Source of the DNA: Variovorax sp. WDL1
GTDB lineage: Bacteria; Pseudomonadota; Gammaproteobacteria; Burkholderiales; Burkholderiaceae_C
Reading direction: 5' to 3'
NCBI RefSeq assembly: GCF_001541225.1
Contig: NZ_LMTS01000117.1
Span: forward strand, 1 to 50,053
DNA length: 50,053 nucleotides
Position 1 is the first letter of the stretch, and every line of letters begins with the position of its first letter. The notes under the pieces were generated by a model, which was given only the letters and a program-made list of their open reading frames with translations, did no database searches and was not told the DNA's origin. Of the stretch, positions 42,911 through 49,910 are shown one piece after another. The position numbers and the translations under genes are program-made.

Positions 42911-43864
42911 TCAAGCGGCACAGACGCTTGTATTCAGGCGGCGAGCGCTTCCTCCTGCCTCGGTGCGCTGCAGGTTGTGCAGGAAGTCGAGGGCGCGCTG
43001 CGCATGCGCGGCGGCGGAGAAGATGGCGCGCTTGTCGTCCTTGAGGACTTCGAGCCAATGCGCAAGGTACGCGGCATGATCCTCGCGGACCTCGGGCGTG
43101 ATGCCGAGATCAGCGCAGAGAAACGCAGCTCCCAGTTCGGCGACCAGTTCCTCGAAAGCATAGGCCTTGTCCCCGAAGCGCTTGCCGAATTCACGGGCCA
43201 TGCGCTTTTCATTGCCGGTCCAGTGCACCAGCTCGTGCGCCTTGGTGCCAGCGTAGCTTTCGGCGTCGCGGAAGGCAGCCGCGGGCGGTAGCTGGATGAA
43301 GTCGGCAGAGGGCGCATAGAAAGCGCGGTTGCCACCATGACGGAATGCAGCCCCGGTAGCATTGAAGAATGCTTCGGCTTCTTCGATCAGCTCGATGGTG
43401 CGGCCATGATCGCGCGGCGCGGTCGGGTGGTAGTAGTGCGCGGGCAGTCCTTCAATCTGCGCCACGTTGAACACGGTATAGCCCTTCATGAAGGGAATGG
43501 CGCGCTCGATCTCCTCGCCCTTGTCGTTCTCCTCGGTCTTGGCATACGTGTCGGCGTAGACGACGAGGGAACCATGCTCGCCTTTGCGCACGTTTGCGCC
43601 CAAGGCTTCAGCCTGCTTGTAGGTCATCCATAGCGGGTTGTCGTAGCCCTTCTCGACCATCTCGCCCCACAGCAGCAGGACATTGACACCGCGGTAAGGC
43701 GTGCCGTTGTGACGCAGGGGCAGTGATGGCAGCCGGTCGCTTGCGTGATCAGCGCTCCACGGCTTCATCCACGGGCGGACACCCTTTTCGAGGTCGGAAA
43801 CGATGCGGTCGGTGACGCGGGCATAAACATCGGTCTTGGTGCAAGAGGTCTTGGTGGTCTTCAC
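42911..43864 (-). CDS. ardC: ArdC-family antirestriction protein
   Basis: A 317-residue protein with two parts. The N-terminal ssDNA-binding domain starts TDVYARVTDRIVSDLEKG and includes RPWMKPW and the GVNVLLLW segment. The C-terminal metallopeptidase-like part has H210-E211-L-V-H214 in KAHELVHWTG and a later helix AYAFEELVAELGAAFL carrying a likely third metal ligand. ArdC proteins shield incoming single-stranded conjugative DNA from restriction. I take the GTG at 43864, with AAGGAG eight bases upstream; the frame stays open to 43981. Such genes are standard early genes of conjugative elements. Confidence 0.9.
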   Translation of the reverse strand: MKTTKTSCTKTDVYARVTDRIVSDLEKGVRPWMKPWSADHASDRLPSLPLRHNGTPYRGVNVLLLWGEMVEKGYDNPLWMTYKQAEALGANVRKGEHGSLVVYADTYAKTEENDKGEEIERAIPFMKGYTVFNVAQIEGLPAHYYHPTAPRDHGRTIELIEEAEAFFNATGAAFRHGGNRAFYAPSADFIQLPPAAAFRDAESYAGTKAHELVHWTGNEKRMAREFGKRFGDKAYAFEELVAELGAAFLCADLGITPEVREDHAAYLAHWLEVLKDDKRAIFSAAAHAQRALDFLHNLQRTEAGGSARRLNTSVCAA

Positions 43865-44046
43865 GGTCTTCACTCCTTCTAGGGCTTGGGGTTGATGCGG
43901 TCTGTTGCGCATCACCCCTGCCCGTTGGCGAAACCGGGGACGTAAACGGAGTGGCAGACGGGCCGGAGGGGGATCACCCACCCTGCCAAGGGCGGCGAAG
44001 CCGTGCTGCAGCTTTGCGAAGCATGGGGATACCGGCCTGGCTGGGC

Positions 44047-44088
44047 GAAGCCTTCACCACGGAGAGCGCGAGGGGCTGGCCCCTTAGC
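44047..44088 (+). repeat. 42-base leader repeat, copy 1
   Basis: Begins GAAGCCTTCACCACGGAG and ends with an AGGGG-CTGG-CCCCT hairpin plus TAGC. It is almost identical to 44778-44819. Each copy lies roughly 75-100 bases before a copy of the structured motif. A perfect hairpin CCGGGC-CGC-GCCCGG follows at 44110-44124. Confidence 0.7.
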
Positions 44089-44186
44089 AATTTGAAGAAG
44101 CAACAACTTCCGGGCCGCGCCCGGCGCATCAAATGCTTAAGCGTGTGGCCGAAGGCCTGACGCTGCTGATTCCGGACTTCGCGAGA

Positions 44187-44247
44187 GGGATCGTTACCGG
44201 ATGGCCGGGACTACAGGCCCGGTGCGCGAGAAGCGCATAGAGCCCGG
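44187..44247 (+). ncRNA. Structured leader motif copy A (radC-RNA-like)
   Basis: Starts GGGATCGTTACC and ends ATAGAGCCCGG. Proposed fold: GCCGGGAC near the start pairs with the closing AGCCCGGTT; inside, TGCGC-GAGAA-GCGCA is a perfect 5-bp hairpin. The same conserved ends with changed but still paired interior occur at three other sites in the window. The sequence and setting (5' leader in an integrative element near antirestriction genes) resemble the radC RNA motif; this identification is from memory and unverified. Confidence 0.55.
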
Positions 44248-44266
44248 TTGCCTTGGTGTGCAACAC

Positions 44267-44292
44267 GAAGGCAGCTCGCCCTTCACTTTTTT
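44267..44292 (+). terminator. Hairpin plus T-run between motif A and the next gene
   Basis: GAAGG (44267-44271) and CCTTC (44280-44284) form a short stem, followed by T6 at 44287-44292. Its place between a structured motif and a start codon suits an attenuator. The alternative is that the T-run belongs to a promoter (TTCTGG-N18-TGCTAT is conserved in copies A and B). Confidence 0.4.
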
Positions 44293-44355
44293 CTGGAAAT
44301 TAATTCGATGGCCGTGCTATGCGTAGAGCAGAACAACAAGAAAGAGGGTTTTGAA

Positions 44356-44760
44356 ATGACAGTAAAGGGTCACGTCACGTCGTTTGGTGCTGGTGCTAGT
44401 GCTGGTGCTGGTGCTGCTGTTGCTGGTGCTGCTCTTGCTGGTGCTGCTCTTGCTACTACTGCTGTTACTGCTGTTAGTGTTGGTGTTGGTTTTGCTAGTG
44501 TTGGTGCTGTAATTGCTGGTGCTGAATTTAAGCCCCGGTCGGCGGTCGTGGGCGGTCTGACCTCCTGCGCAGCGATTGCTTTCGCGGCTTATCACGTTGG
44601 CGCGCCGCCCGCCGAATTACCCGCCGAACCTCTTGCCGCTGCTCCGGCAAACACGCTGACGGTCGAAGGCAAATGCGCGGATGCGCAGACCCGCGTGGTT
44701 GGGAAAGGCGGCAATGTGTTTCATCTCATCCTGCCGCCAGGCTGTGCGCTCAAGCCGTAG
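44356..44760 (+). CDS. Small Ala/Gly-rich membrane protein with an NNT-codon block
   Basis: A 134-residue protein. Residues 10-56 are almost all Gly, Ala, Val, Ser and Thr in glycine-zipper order (GAGASAGAGAAVAG), probably inserting in a membrane; the C-terminal part (AAYHVGAPPAELPAEP, then VEGKCADAQTRVV, FHLILPPGC) is soluble. DNA for 44383-44523 uses 46 NNT codons out of 47, with GGTGCT repeated, unlike the GC-ending codons just after. GAGGG precedes the ATG at 44356. It follows motif A and its hairpin. No family is recognised. It may be a pore- or channel-like peptide, but function is unknown. Confidence 0.65.
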   Translation: MTVKGHVTSFGAGASAGAGAAVAGAALAGAALATTAVTAVSVGVGFASVGAVIAGAEFKPRSAVVGGLTSCAAIAFAAYHVGAPPAELPAEPLAAAPANTLTVEGKCADAQTRVVGKGGNVFHLILPPGCALKP

Positions 44761-44777
44761 ACGGCAAGAGATTGGGA

Positions 44778-44819
44778 GAAGCCTTCACCACGGAGAGCGC
44801 CAGGGGCAGGCCCCTTAGC
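44778..44819 (+). repeat. 42-base leader repeat, copy 2
   Basis: Matches 44047-44088 with only a few changes, including a paired-loop change in AGGGG-CAGG-CCCCT. It starts 18 bases after the end of the gene at 44356 and precedes motif copy B. Confidence 0.7.
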
Positions 44820-44892
44820 CCTCGTCATTCAATGAAAAGAAAACAGGGCGCGAAAGCGAACTGCTCATTAAATCGGACTGGTATCCGCGAAA

Positions 44893-44968
44893 GGGATCGT
44901 TACCCGTATGGGCCGGGACGCCCTATGCCTTTCCAGGTGGCCCGGTCGCGATCAGCGATAGAGCCCGG
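44893..44968 (+). ncRNA. Structured leader motif copy B (radC-RNA-like)
   Basis: Starts GGGATCGTTACCC and ends CAGCGATAGAGCCCGG. GGGCCGGGAC pairs with GAGCCCGGTC; the interior is longer than in copies A and C. The ATCAGCGATAGAGCCCG end is shared with copy D. A 5' leader role for the gene at 45076 is inferred from position. Confidence 0.55.
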
Positions 44969-44987
44969 TCGCCCTGGTGTGCAACAC

Positions 44988-45010
44988 GGGGGTGGCGCGC
45001 CCCTTTTTTT
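44988..45010 (+). terminator. Hairpin plus T7 between motif B and the next gene
   Basis: GGGG (44988-44991) pairs with CCCC (45000-45003), then T7 at 45004-45010. A GCAAA-TGG-TTTGC hairpin follows at 45014-45026. From here to the start codon the DNA resembles that before the gene at 44356 (CTGGnAAAT, GTGCTAT, GAACAACAAGAA). Confidence 0.45.
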
Positions 45011-45075
45011 CTGGCAAATGGTTTGCGGGCTGTGCTATTCGATCGGGAGAACAACAAGAACAGGAGAGGACGGAA

Positions 45076-45783
45076 ATGACACAGAAATACCAAGTGGAGA
45101 TCACCTGCCCACAGGATCGTCGGGAGCACAAGGTGGTTCTGACGGGCAAAAGCCTCGATGTCTTTGTTGAGGCCGCGAAGAACCCCCATATCACCGGCAA
45201 GCAAGGCGGAGCGCTGGTTGCGGCGCTGCTGATGATTTCAAACGGAAAGATCATCAGCGCAGAGCACTACAGGGGCGACGAGCGCAAGGACGGCCCCAAC
45301 GGTGAGCCCGCCTTCCAGAAATTCAGCGACAGCGGCATGCTGATCAGGGCCGAGCGCTGCAAGGGCGGCAAACTCAATGACGGCCCCCGGGGCGAGCCCG
45401 CCGTCCAGCAATTCAATGGCAGCGGCATGCTAATCAGGGCCGAGCGCTGCAAGGGCGGTAAACTCAATGACGGCCCCCGCGGCGAGCCCGCCGTCCAGCA
45501 ATTCAATGACAGCGGCGTGCTGATCGAGACAGAGCGCTGCAAGGACAGCAAGCGCACCGACGGCCCCAATGGCGAGCCCGCCTTCCAGCAATTCAATGAC
45601 AGCGGCGTGCTGATCAGGGCGGTGCACTGGAAGGACGGCAAACTGATCAAGGAACTGCGCGCCGAAGAAATCGAGGCATATCTGGCGGCGCAACTGATCT
45701 TGGCGGCGCAAGAACGCGCGGCCAAGATCAGTGCGATTCGCTCCTCTTTCGGCGGCCAGATCAGACCGATCGGCCCCTGCTGA
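45076..45783 (+). CDS. Protein of 30-residue MORN-like tandem repeats
   Basis: A 235-residue soluble protein. Residues ~1-60 form a small unknown domain; then four units of exactly 30 residues (90 bases, starting at 45289, 45379, 45469, 45559) read DGPxGEPAxQxFxxSGxLI, then an ERCKxGK-type end. The pattern of aromatic/acidic positions recalls MORN-2 (YwqK-type) beta-hairpin repeats. The tail (KAEEIEAYLAAQ-like, ending GPC) is helical. Ribosome site AGGAGAGG lies about eight bases upstream of ATG 45076. Neighbouring units are nearly identical in DNA, so unit number may vary. YwqK-like proteins sometimes act as immunity or antitoxin partners; no toxin is adjacent. Confidence 0.7.
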   Translation: MTQKYQVEITCPQDRREHKVVLTGKSLDVFVEAAKNPHITGKQGGALVAALLMISNGKIISAEHYRGDERKDGPNGEPAFQKFSDSGMLIRAERCKGGKLNDGPRGEPAVQQFNGSGMLIRAERCKGGKLNDGPRGEPAVQQFNDSGVLIETERCKDSKRTDGPNGEPAFQQFNDSGVLIRAVHWKDGKLIKELRAEEIEAYLAAQLILAAQERAAKISAIRSSFGGQIRPIGPC

Positions 45784-45822
45784 AACCACAGCGCCAGACT
45801 GTTCCCCGCCGCCTTCGCGCGA

Positions 45823-45884
45823 TGGATCGTTACCGGATGGCCGGGACTACATGCCCGGTGCGCGCAAGAGCGCATAGAGCCCGG
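45823..45884 (+). ncRNA. Structured leader motif copy C (orphan)
   Basis: TGGATCGTTACC at the start and ATAGAGCCCGG at the end, nearly the same as copy A, with inner hairpin TGCGC-GCAAGA-GCGCA. No + strand gene follows: 34 bases on, the sequence enters the end of a - strand gene. Its original downstream gene has probably been displaced. Confidence 0.55.
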
Positions 45885-45918
45885 TCCGCTGGTTGCAGCC
45901 CCGGCGGGCGCGCCTTGT

Positions 45919-46806
45919 TCAGTCGTTCAGCTTTTCGAGGTGGTCGGTGATGAACGTGTCGTAGGCGGTCTCATAGCCATTCACGCAGTCCCTCGGCATG
46001 ACCTCGACCGACAGAGCTCTCAGTAATGAGCGTCGCGCCAGCACTTGCTCTTCCACCTCTCTTGTGTACCAGTCGTGATAGAAGGTTCTGCCGACGTGGA
46101 AACCCTGCGCCTTCTTGCGGGCCTTGTATGTCACGGCCCACCAAAGGTCGATCTCCGTGTAGTCGAGGCCCAGGCCGACGATATGAATGTCGTCCCGCAG
46201 GAACACGTCGAGCCACGAGTACACCGTGCCTGGGATGGTGTCGAAATCCATGTTCCCCATCTTGAAGGGAGAGCCGTTCTTAGTCTCGCGATCGGCGGTC
46301 GCATAGTTGCGGAGCTTCTGAAGGTAACCGCTGTACTGGTCATAGCCAAGCGTGATGGTGTTGGGCGCTTCGACTTCACCGTGGATGTGCCAGACGAACT
46401 TGGCTCCGACCGCGCGACGCCTGAAGACGCTGTACTTGCTTTCGCGTATGAGGTGGCTGCGCGGATAGCTCAGTCTTGTCGCCTTCTCAAAGCCGTAGTC
46501 GTAGTTCGTCGTGATGACATGCCTGACGGGAGAATCCATCACCCGGCGATGGAGCCCGTTGAACTGCAACCCGTCAACCAGCTCCGCGATCCTCTGCTTC
46601 ATGGCCGGTTCGTCTACGCGCTTGTCATTCGACATGCGCGTCAGCAGGATTTCTTCGTAGACAAGCGCGAAGGGCTTGTGCTTCATGTGTTCCAGCGCTT
46701 GGCCGGAAAGCGTACCGGGCACGAGCGCATTGAGGACGTGCTCCCAGGACGCGTCGTGATTCGTGACGCGATTGATGCCGTTGCCGATCAACAAAGATGT
46801 CGCCAT
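45919..46806 (-). CDS. SIR2-like family protein
   Basis: A 295-residue protein with SIR2-fold features: the glycine motif LLIGNGINR (residues 5-13), VITTNYDYGFEKA, the catalytic-region histidine in FVWHIHGEVEAP, and VGLGLDYTEIDLWW near the end. SIR2-like proteins of this size in accessory regions commonly act as NADases in anti-phage systems (e.g. Thoeris ThsA, DSR, Avs-linked SIR2). The ATG at 46806 has a GGGGAGGG site; an upstream extension of the frame is unlikely. It lies next to two nuclease-like genes. A metabolic role cannot be excluded. Confidence 0.8.
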   Translation of the reverse strand: MATSLLIGNGINRVTNHDASWEHVLNALVPGTLSGQALEHMKHKPFALVYEEILLTRMSNDKRVDEPAMKQRIAELVDGLQFNGLHRRVMDSPVRHVITTNYDYGFEKATRLSYPRSHLIRESKYSVFRRRAVGAKFVWHIHGEVEAPNTITLGYDQYSGYLQKLRNYATADRETKNGSPFKMGNMDFDTIPGTVYSWLDVFLRDDIHIVGLGLDYTEIDLWWAVTYKARKKAQGFHVGRTFYHDWYTREVEEQVLARRSLLRALSVEVMPRDCVNGYETAYDTFITDHLEKLND

Positions 46807-46990
46807 CGCCCTCCCCAACCCTGAAGTCGGTTCGGGAGTGGCATTGCTGGCGGACCTCCCTTGTCTTTCAATCTCATCATCCTCGCGCTCCTGCACGCTG
46901 TTTTGATTTGGTTCTCGGCCCAGTCTGGCCGACGCGTCCCGGGCCGTCAATCGGCCTCGGCAGCGCAAGAGGGCAGCGACCCGGCAAATC

Positions 46991-47593
46991 TCAGCCTGGA
47001 AGGCTGTAGGAGACGTTGGTCTCGGTAATAGCGACAAGCCCCTGCGCTTGCAGTTCGCCGATCAGGGAAAGCAGTTCCTCTTCAGGAACCTGCTTCTGGA
47101 ACAATGCGCCGATCGTGTTCATCAGCGTCTTCACCTTGCGCGGACGCGCAGCGCCACGCGCTTTCAGATGCTCGACGATGATCGCCAGCTTCTCGGCTGG
47201 AGATTTCGCATTCGAGACCTTGAGTAGCGGGATTTCCTTCACGTCTCGCCAACGTGCGGCGAGGATCTTTCGCGTCTTCAGGTGCTGGATCAGCGGATCG
47301 AAGCCGGTGTCCTTCGAGATGATGTGGAAGTACGGGCTGCCTTCTTGCAGCGCGAGCTGCCCGATGTAGAAGGCGATGTGGAAATCGAGCGCGTTCGGGC
47401 CACTTCCCGAAATCTTTACGTAGGTAGCGCGCTCACCCATGCGCTGTAGCGCCGCGGCGGTCTCGAACGCGACTTTGGCCTGCGTGGCCCCGACGAAGAC
47501 GATCAGCCGGAAATGATCCTCATGGAGGACAGATAGAGCATCCGGCTGCACGCTCTCATAATCGATGAGGACGTAGTTGATGCGCAGGCCCAT
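46991..47593 (-). CDS. PIN/NYN-like ribonuclease domain protein
   Basis: A 200-residue protein. The first 130 residues show the PIN-like fold: YVLIDYESVQP (acidic D11, E13), FVGATQAKVAF, SGSGPNALDFHIAFYIG and ISKDTGFDPLI, giving four conserved acidic positions for metal-dependent RNA cleavage. The last ~60 residues form a small winged-helix-like domain (LMNTIGALFQK ... ELLSLIGELQAQGLVAI). Ribosome site is not evident. It is on the same strand as, and 184 bases upstream of, the SIR2-like gene, and divergent from the PD-(D/E)XK gene, so the three may form one locus. Confidence 0.75.
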   Translation of the reverse strand: MGLRINYVLIDYESVQPDALSVLHEDHFRLIVFVGATQAKVAFETAAALQRMGERATYVKISGSGPNALDFHIAFYIGQLALQEGSPYFHIISKDTGFDPLIQHLKTRKILAARWRDVKEIPLLKVSNAKSPAEKLAIIVEHLKARGAARPRKVKTLMNTIGALFQKQVPEEELLSLIGELQAQGLVAITETNVSYSLPG

Positions 47594-47756
47594 TTGTGGT
47601 TCAAGTTTGATGGCGAGAAGCCATCATAGCCATGGCCGGTATGCCGACCAGCATGGCGCTGGCGGTCAGAGCCGCAGCCACAAGATGCAGGCTGACGCGC
47701 TGCCACGTTCGCCCTATATCGCGTCTTCGAATCAACGCAGAAGGATTGAAAAGCGC

Positions 47757-49001
47757 ATGTTTGGCAGTATCGACAAGAGCAGGGGGCTTCTGTTCGTCAC
47801 CCACGATCTCGATCATTCTCTGCAATCGACGATGCAGAAGATGCGGCAGGAGGTTGAGTCCCTCGACGAGAACCGGTTGCTCAATACGGTCCCCGATGAC
47901 CTCAAGCGGTACCTGGTCGAGAAGTACAGCGTTACGCCGATCACACTGTTGCGAGAGCAGTGGTATGCCGACCACGAGGACGTGCCGGTCGATGTCCGCC
48001 ACGATTCCATGCGATGGATCGAGGACAGAAGCCGTCCGGCGATGGTGCCGGGTGAACGCTATGACGTACGAATCCCGTTCGAGGGCGAGGCGGAGCTGTT
48101 CTACGCGAAGGCCAACACCTTTTCGATGAACCCGCCGCGGGCGATCATCGAGAAGAACGAAGTGTTGCTGCAGTTCGCGTCGCCTGCGGACCAGCCTCTC
48201 GACGTGCGGGCACTCGTGGATCGCTCCCTTTCCGACATCGAGCAGCACCTCGGATGGCAGCGCCCGATGATCGAAGCGCACAACAACGCACTCTCGAACG
48301 CGGCGGAGCAAGCGATCCAGCAGCGGCGGAGTCGCTTGCTGGCGCAGTCGCAGCGGGCGGCATCGCTCGGCATCCCGATCAGGCGGCGCGAGGATGCGCC
48401 GAAGACCTACGCGATCCCAACCGCACGCAAAAAGGCGGCACCGGCACTTCCGCCCGCGAGCGCCGCACCGTTCACGCCTGAGCCCGCCTGGGCGATGGAG
48501 CAGTACGAGCAGGCGCTGAAGATCATGCAGGACATGACCCTGGTCATGGAGCGGAGCCCTGACGCGTTCAAGACGATGAACGAGGAAGCGCTGCGGCAGC
48601 ACTTTCTCGTCCAGCTCAACGGTCAGTTCGAGGGCAAGGCCACGGGCGAGACGTTCAACATGGCAGGAAAGACCGACATCCTGCTGCGCGAGGGCGAGCG
48701 CAACGTCTTCATCGCCGAGTGCAAGTTCTGGAAAGGGCCGAAGGCGTTCGGCGAAGCAATCGACCAGCTCTTGAGCTACGCCACCTGGCGGGACGGCAAG
48801 ACAGCGATCCTGGTGTTCAACCGCGGCACCGAGACCTCGACGGTGCTGACGGGCGTCGATGCGACCGCCAAGGCGCACGGCAACTTCAAGCGGGCCGTGA
48901 ACTGGCCGCACGAGAGCGGCTTCCGCTACGTGCTGCACGCGAACGGCGATGCCAACCGTGAGCTGATCCTGACCGTGTTGGTTTTCCACGTGCCGCACTG
49001 A
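47757..49001 (+). CDS. PD-(D/E)XK nuclease-like protein with unknown N-terminal region
   Basis: A 414-residue protein. The C-terminal third has a restriction-nuclease fold signature: GKTDILLREGERNVFIAECK, i.e. D307 and E321-x-K323, followed by AIDQLLSYATWRDGKTAILVF, typical of Mrr-like/DUF-type nucleases that load on DNA. The N-terminal 250 residues are helical and rich in charge, with an Ala/Pro linker at about 225-245; they may sense or oligomerise. Start ATG 47757 has AAGGA about 13 bases upstream; a longer frame exists but seems unneeded. It is the strongest nuclease candidate of the cargo block. Confidence 0.75.
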   Translation: MFGSIDKSRGLLFVTHDLDHSLQSTMQKMRQEVESLDENRLLNTVPDDLKRYLVEKYSVTPITLLREQWYADHEDVPVDVRHDSMRWIEDRSRPAMVPGERYDVRIPFEGEAELFYAKANTFSMNPPRAIIEKNEVLLQFASPADQPLDVRALVDRSLSDIEQHLGWQRPMIEAHNNALSNAAEQAIQQRRSRLLAQSQRAASLGIPIRRREDAPKTYAIPTARKKAAPALPPASAAPFTPEPAWAMEQYEQALKIMQDMTLVMERSPDAFKTMNEEALRQHFLVQLNGQFEGKATGETFNMAGKTDILLREGERNVFIAECKFWKGPKAFGEAIDQLLSYATWRDGKTAILVFNRGTETSTVLTGVDATAKAHGNFKRAVNWPHESGFRYVLHANGDANRELILTVLVFHVPH

Positions 49002-49039
49002 AAGCTGCGCCCCGCCGCGCAGGCGGCGGGGCGCGGCCT

Positions 49040-49393
49040 CTACCACCACGAGTCGTAGAAGACGAAGCATCCGTCCGCGATGGCGGCACGTGCGTCAGCG
49101 ATGAAGGCTCGGTCGATCGCGATCTCTTCCAGGCGGCTCTCGCCGAAGAAGAAACCGGTCGTGTGCGGCAATCCGTTCTCGTTGATTGCTCTCTCCAGTT
49201 CGTTGAGGTCTTCCGAGGTCAGGCTCACGGGTGTGCAGTTGAATCGTTCGTGTGTCCCGCCCTTGTCGTGGTACAGCGCTTCCATCCAGCCATGCAGGTT
49301 TGGATGCTTGCGCCAATACGCGATCTCCGTCGCATCCGGCGGCGTCGCGAAGTCCACGGCAGCCACGGGTGTCCTGGTTTTGAAGGCATACAT
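49040..49393 (-). CDS. Conserved-looking small protein of phage/element type
   Basis: A 117-residue protein: TPPDATEIAYWRKHPNLHGWMEALYH, then FNCTPVSLTSEDLNELERAI, GLPHTTGFFFGES and a final CFVFYDSWW. I recall similar proteins as frequent hypotheticals of phages and integrative elements, sometimes misnamed phosphoglycerate kinase; function is unknown. The ATG at 49393 has no close ribosome site; the nearest GGAG is better placed for an ATG 14 bases earlier in another frame (see findings). Confidence 0.75.
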   Translation of the reverse strand: MYAFKTRTPVAAVDFATPPDATEIAYWRKHPNLHGWMEALYHDKGGTHERFNCTPVSLTSEDLNELERAINENGLPHTTGFFFGESRLEEIAIDRAFIADARAAIADGCFVFYDSWW

Positions 49394-49740
49394 GTCTTAG
49401 TCCCATCTTGTTCTCCTTTGTTGGGGTTTCATCGACGCGGAGGAACAAGGACTGGTGCGCATGGGCAACGTCGCCCGCATGCGGGTCTACGGCCCACACG
49501 GGAGCGGCAAGCGAAGGGAGCGGGCAAGACCGTTGACGTTGTCGCGCGCGCCAGTCGAACTTCGCGGCACTGCATGAAACCGCCCACGAACGGGAGAACC
49601 GATGGGTGCGAAGGTGCCTGCACCTGACGCCCACCGGCGAGGCCGGAGATAGCAATGGACCAGATGCCGGAGGGGATCACCGTGGCCCGCAAGTGCTGGT
49701 TTTCTAGAGCCGCCGCTGCCGACGCAAGTCTTCCTTGCGA
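49394..49740. other. Non-coding stretch with leader-like elements
   Basis: No supported gene. GCCGGAGGGGATCACC near 49668-49683 has a close match (GCCGGAGGGGGATCACC) at about 43962-43978, upstream of copy A, so both belong to the same leader type. CGCAAG-TCTTC-CTTGCG (about 49723-49739) is a perfect hairpin directly before copy D. Short frames crossing this region overlap these elements and are rejected. Confidence 0.5.
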
Positions 49741-49801
49741 GGGTCGTCACCCGCATGAGCCGGGACCATCACGTCCGGTCGTGGTCAGCGATAGAGCCCG
49801 A
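49741..49801 (+). ncRNA. Structured leader motif copy D (radC-RNA-like)
   Basis: Starts GGGTCGTCACCC, then GAGCCGGGACCA, and ends CAGCGATAGAGCCCGA. The outer pairing CCGGG/CCCGG is nearly kept and the inner hairpin is CACG/CGTG extended by GAC/GTC. A perfect TCGGCA-TGG-TGCCGA hairpin follows at 49802-49816. It lies 110 bases before the gene at 49911. Confidence 0.55.
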
Positions 49802-49851
49802 TCGGCATGGTGCCGACGCGCCGATACCTTGAGCATACTTTCGGGAACATG

Positions 49852-49880
49852 TTGACAACGTGTTGGATACTTTATAGGAT
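49852..49880 (+). promoter_or_regulatory. Strong promoter of the gene at 49911
   Basis: -35 TTGACA (49852-49857), 17-base spacer, -10 TAGGAT (49875-49880). Overlapping AACATGTT and AACGTGTT sequences around the -35 could be a repressor site. The promoter lies after motif D, so the motif would not be in this transcript unless another promoter lies upstream. Confidence 0.6.
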
Positions 49881-49910
49881 CGCGTTACCCCATTTGCCAA
49901 GGAGCCCGCC

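Noticed and set aside
44317..44595. A Ser/Thr/Asn-rich frame on the - strand opposite the NNT block
   Set aside because: It is a low-complexity complement of the GGTGCT repeat, with no ribosome site.
49655..49855. A 66-residue + strand frame
   Set aside because: It covers leader motif D and its flanking hairpins; no family is recognised and no good ribosome site is seen.
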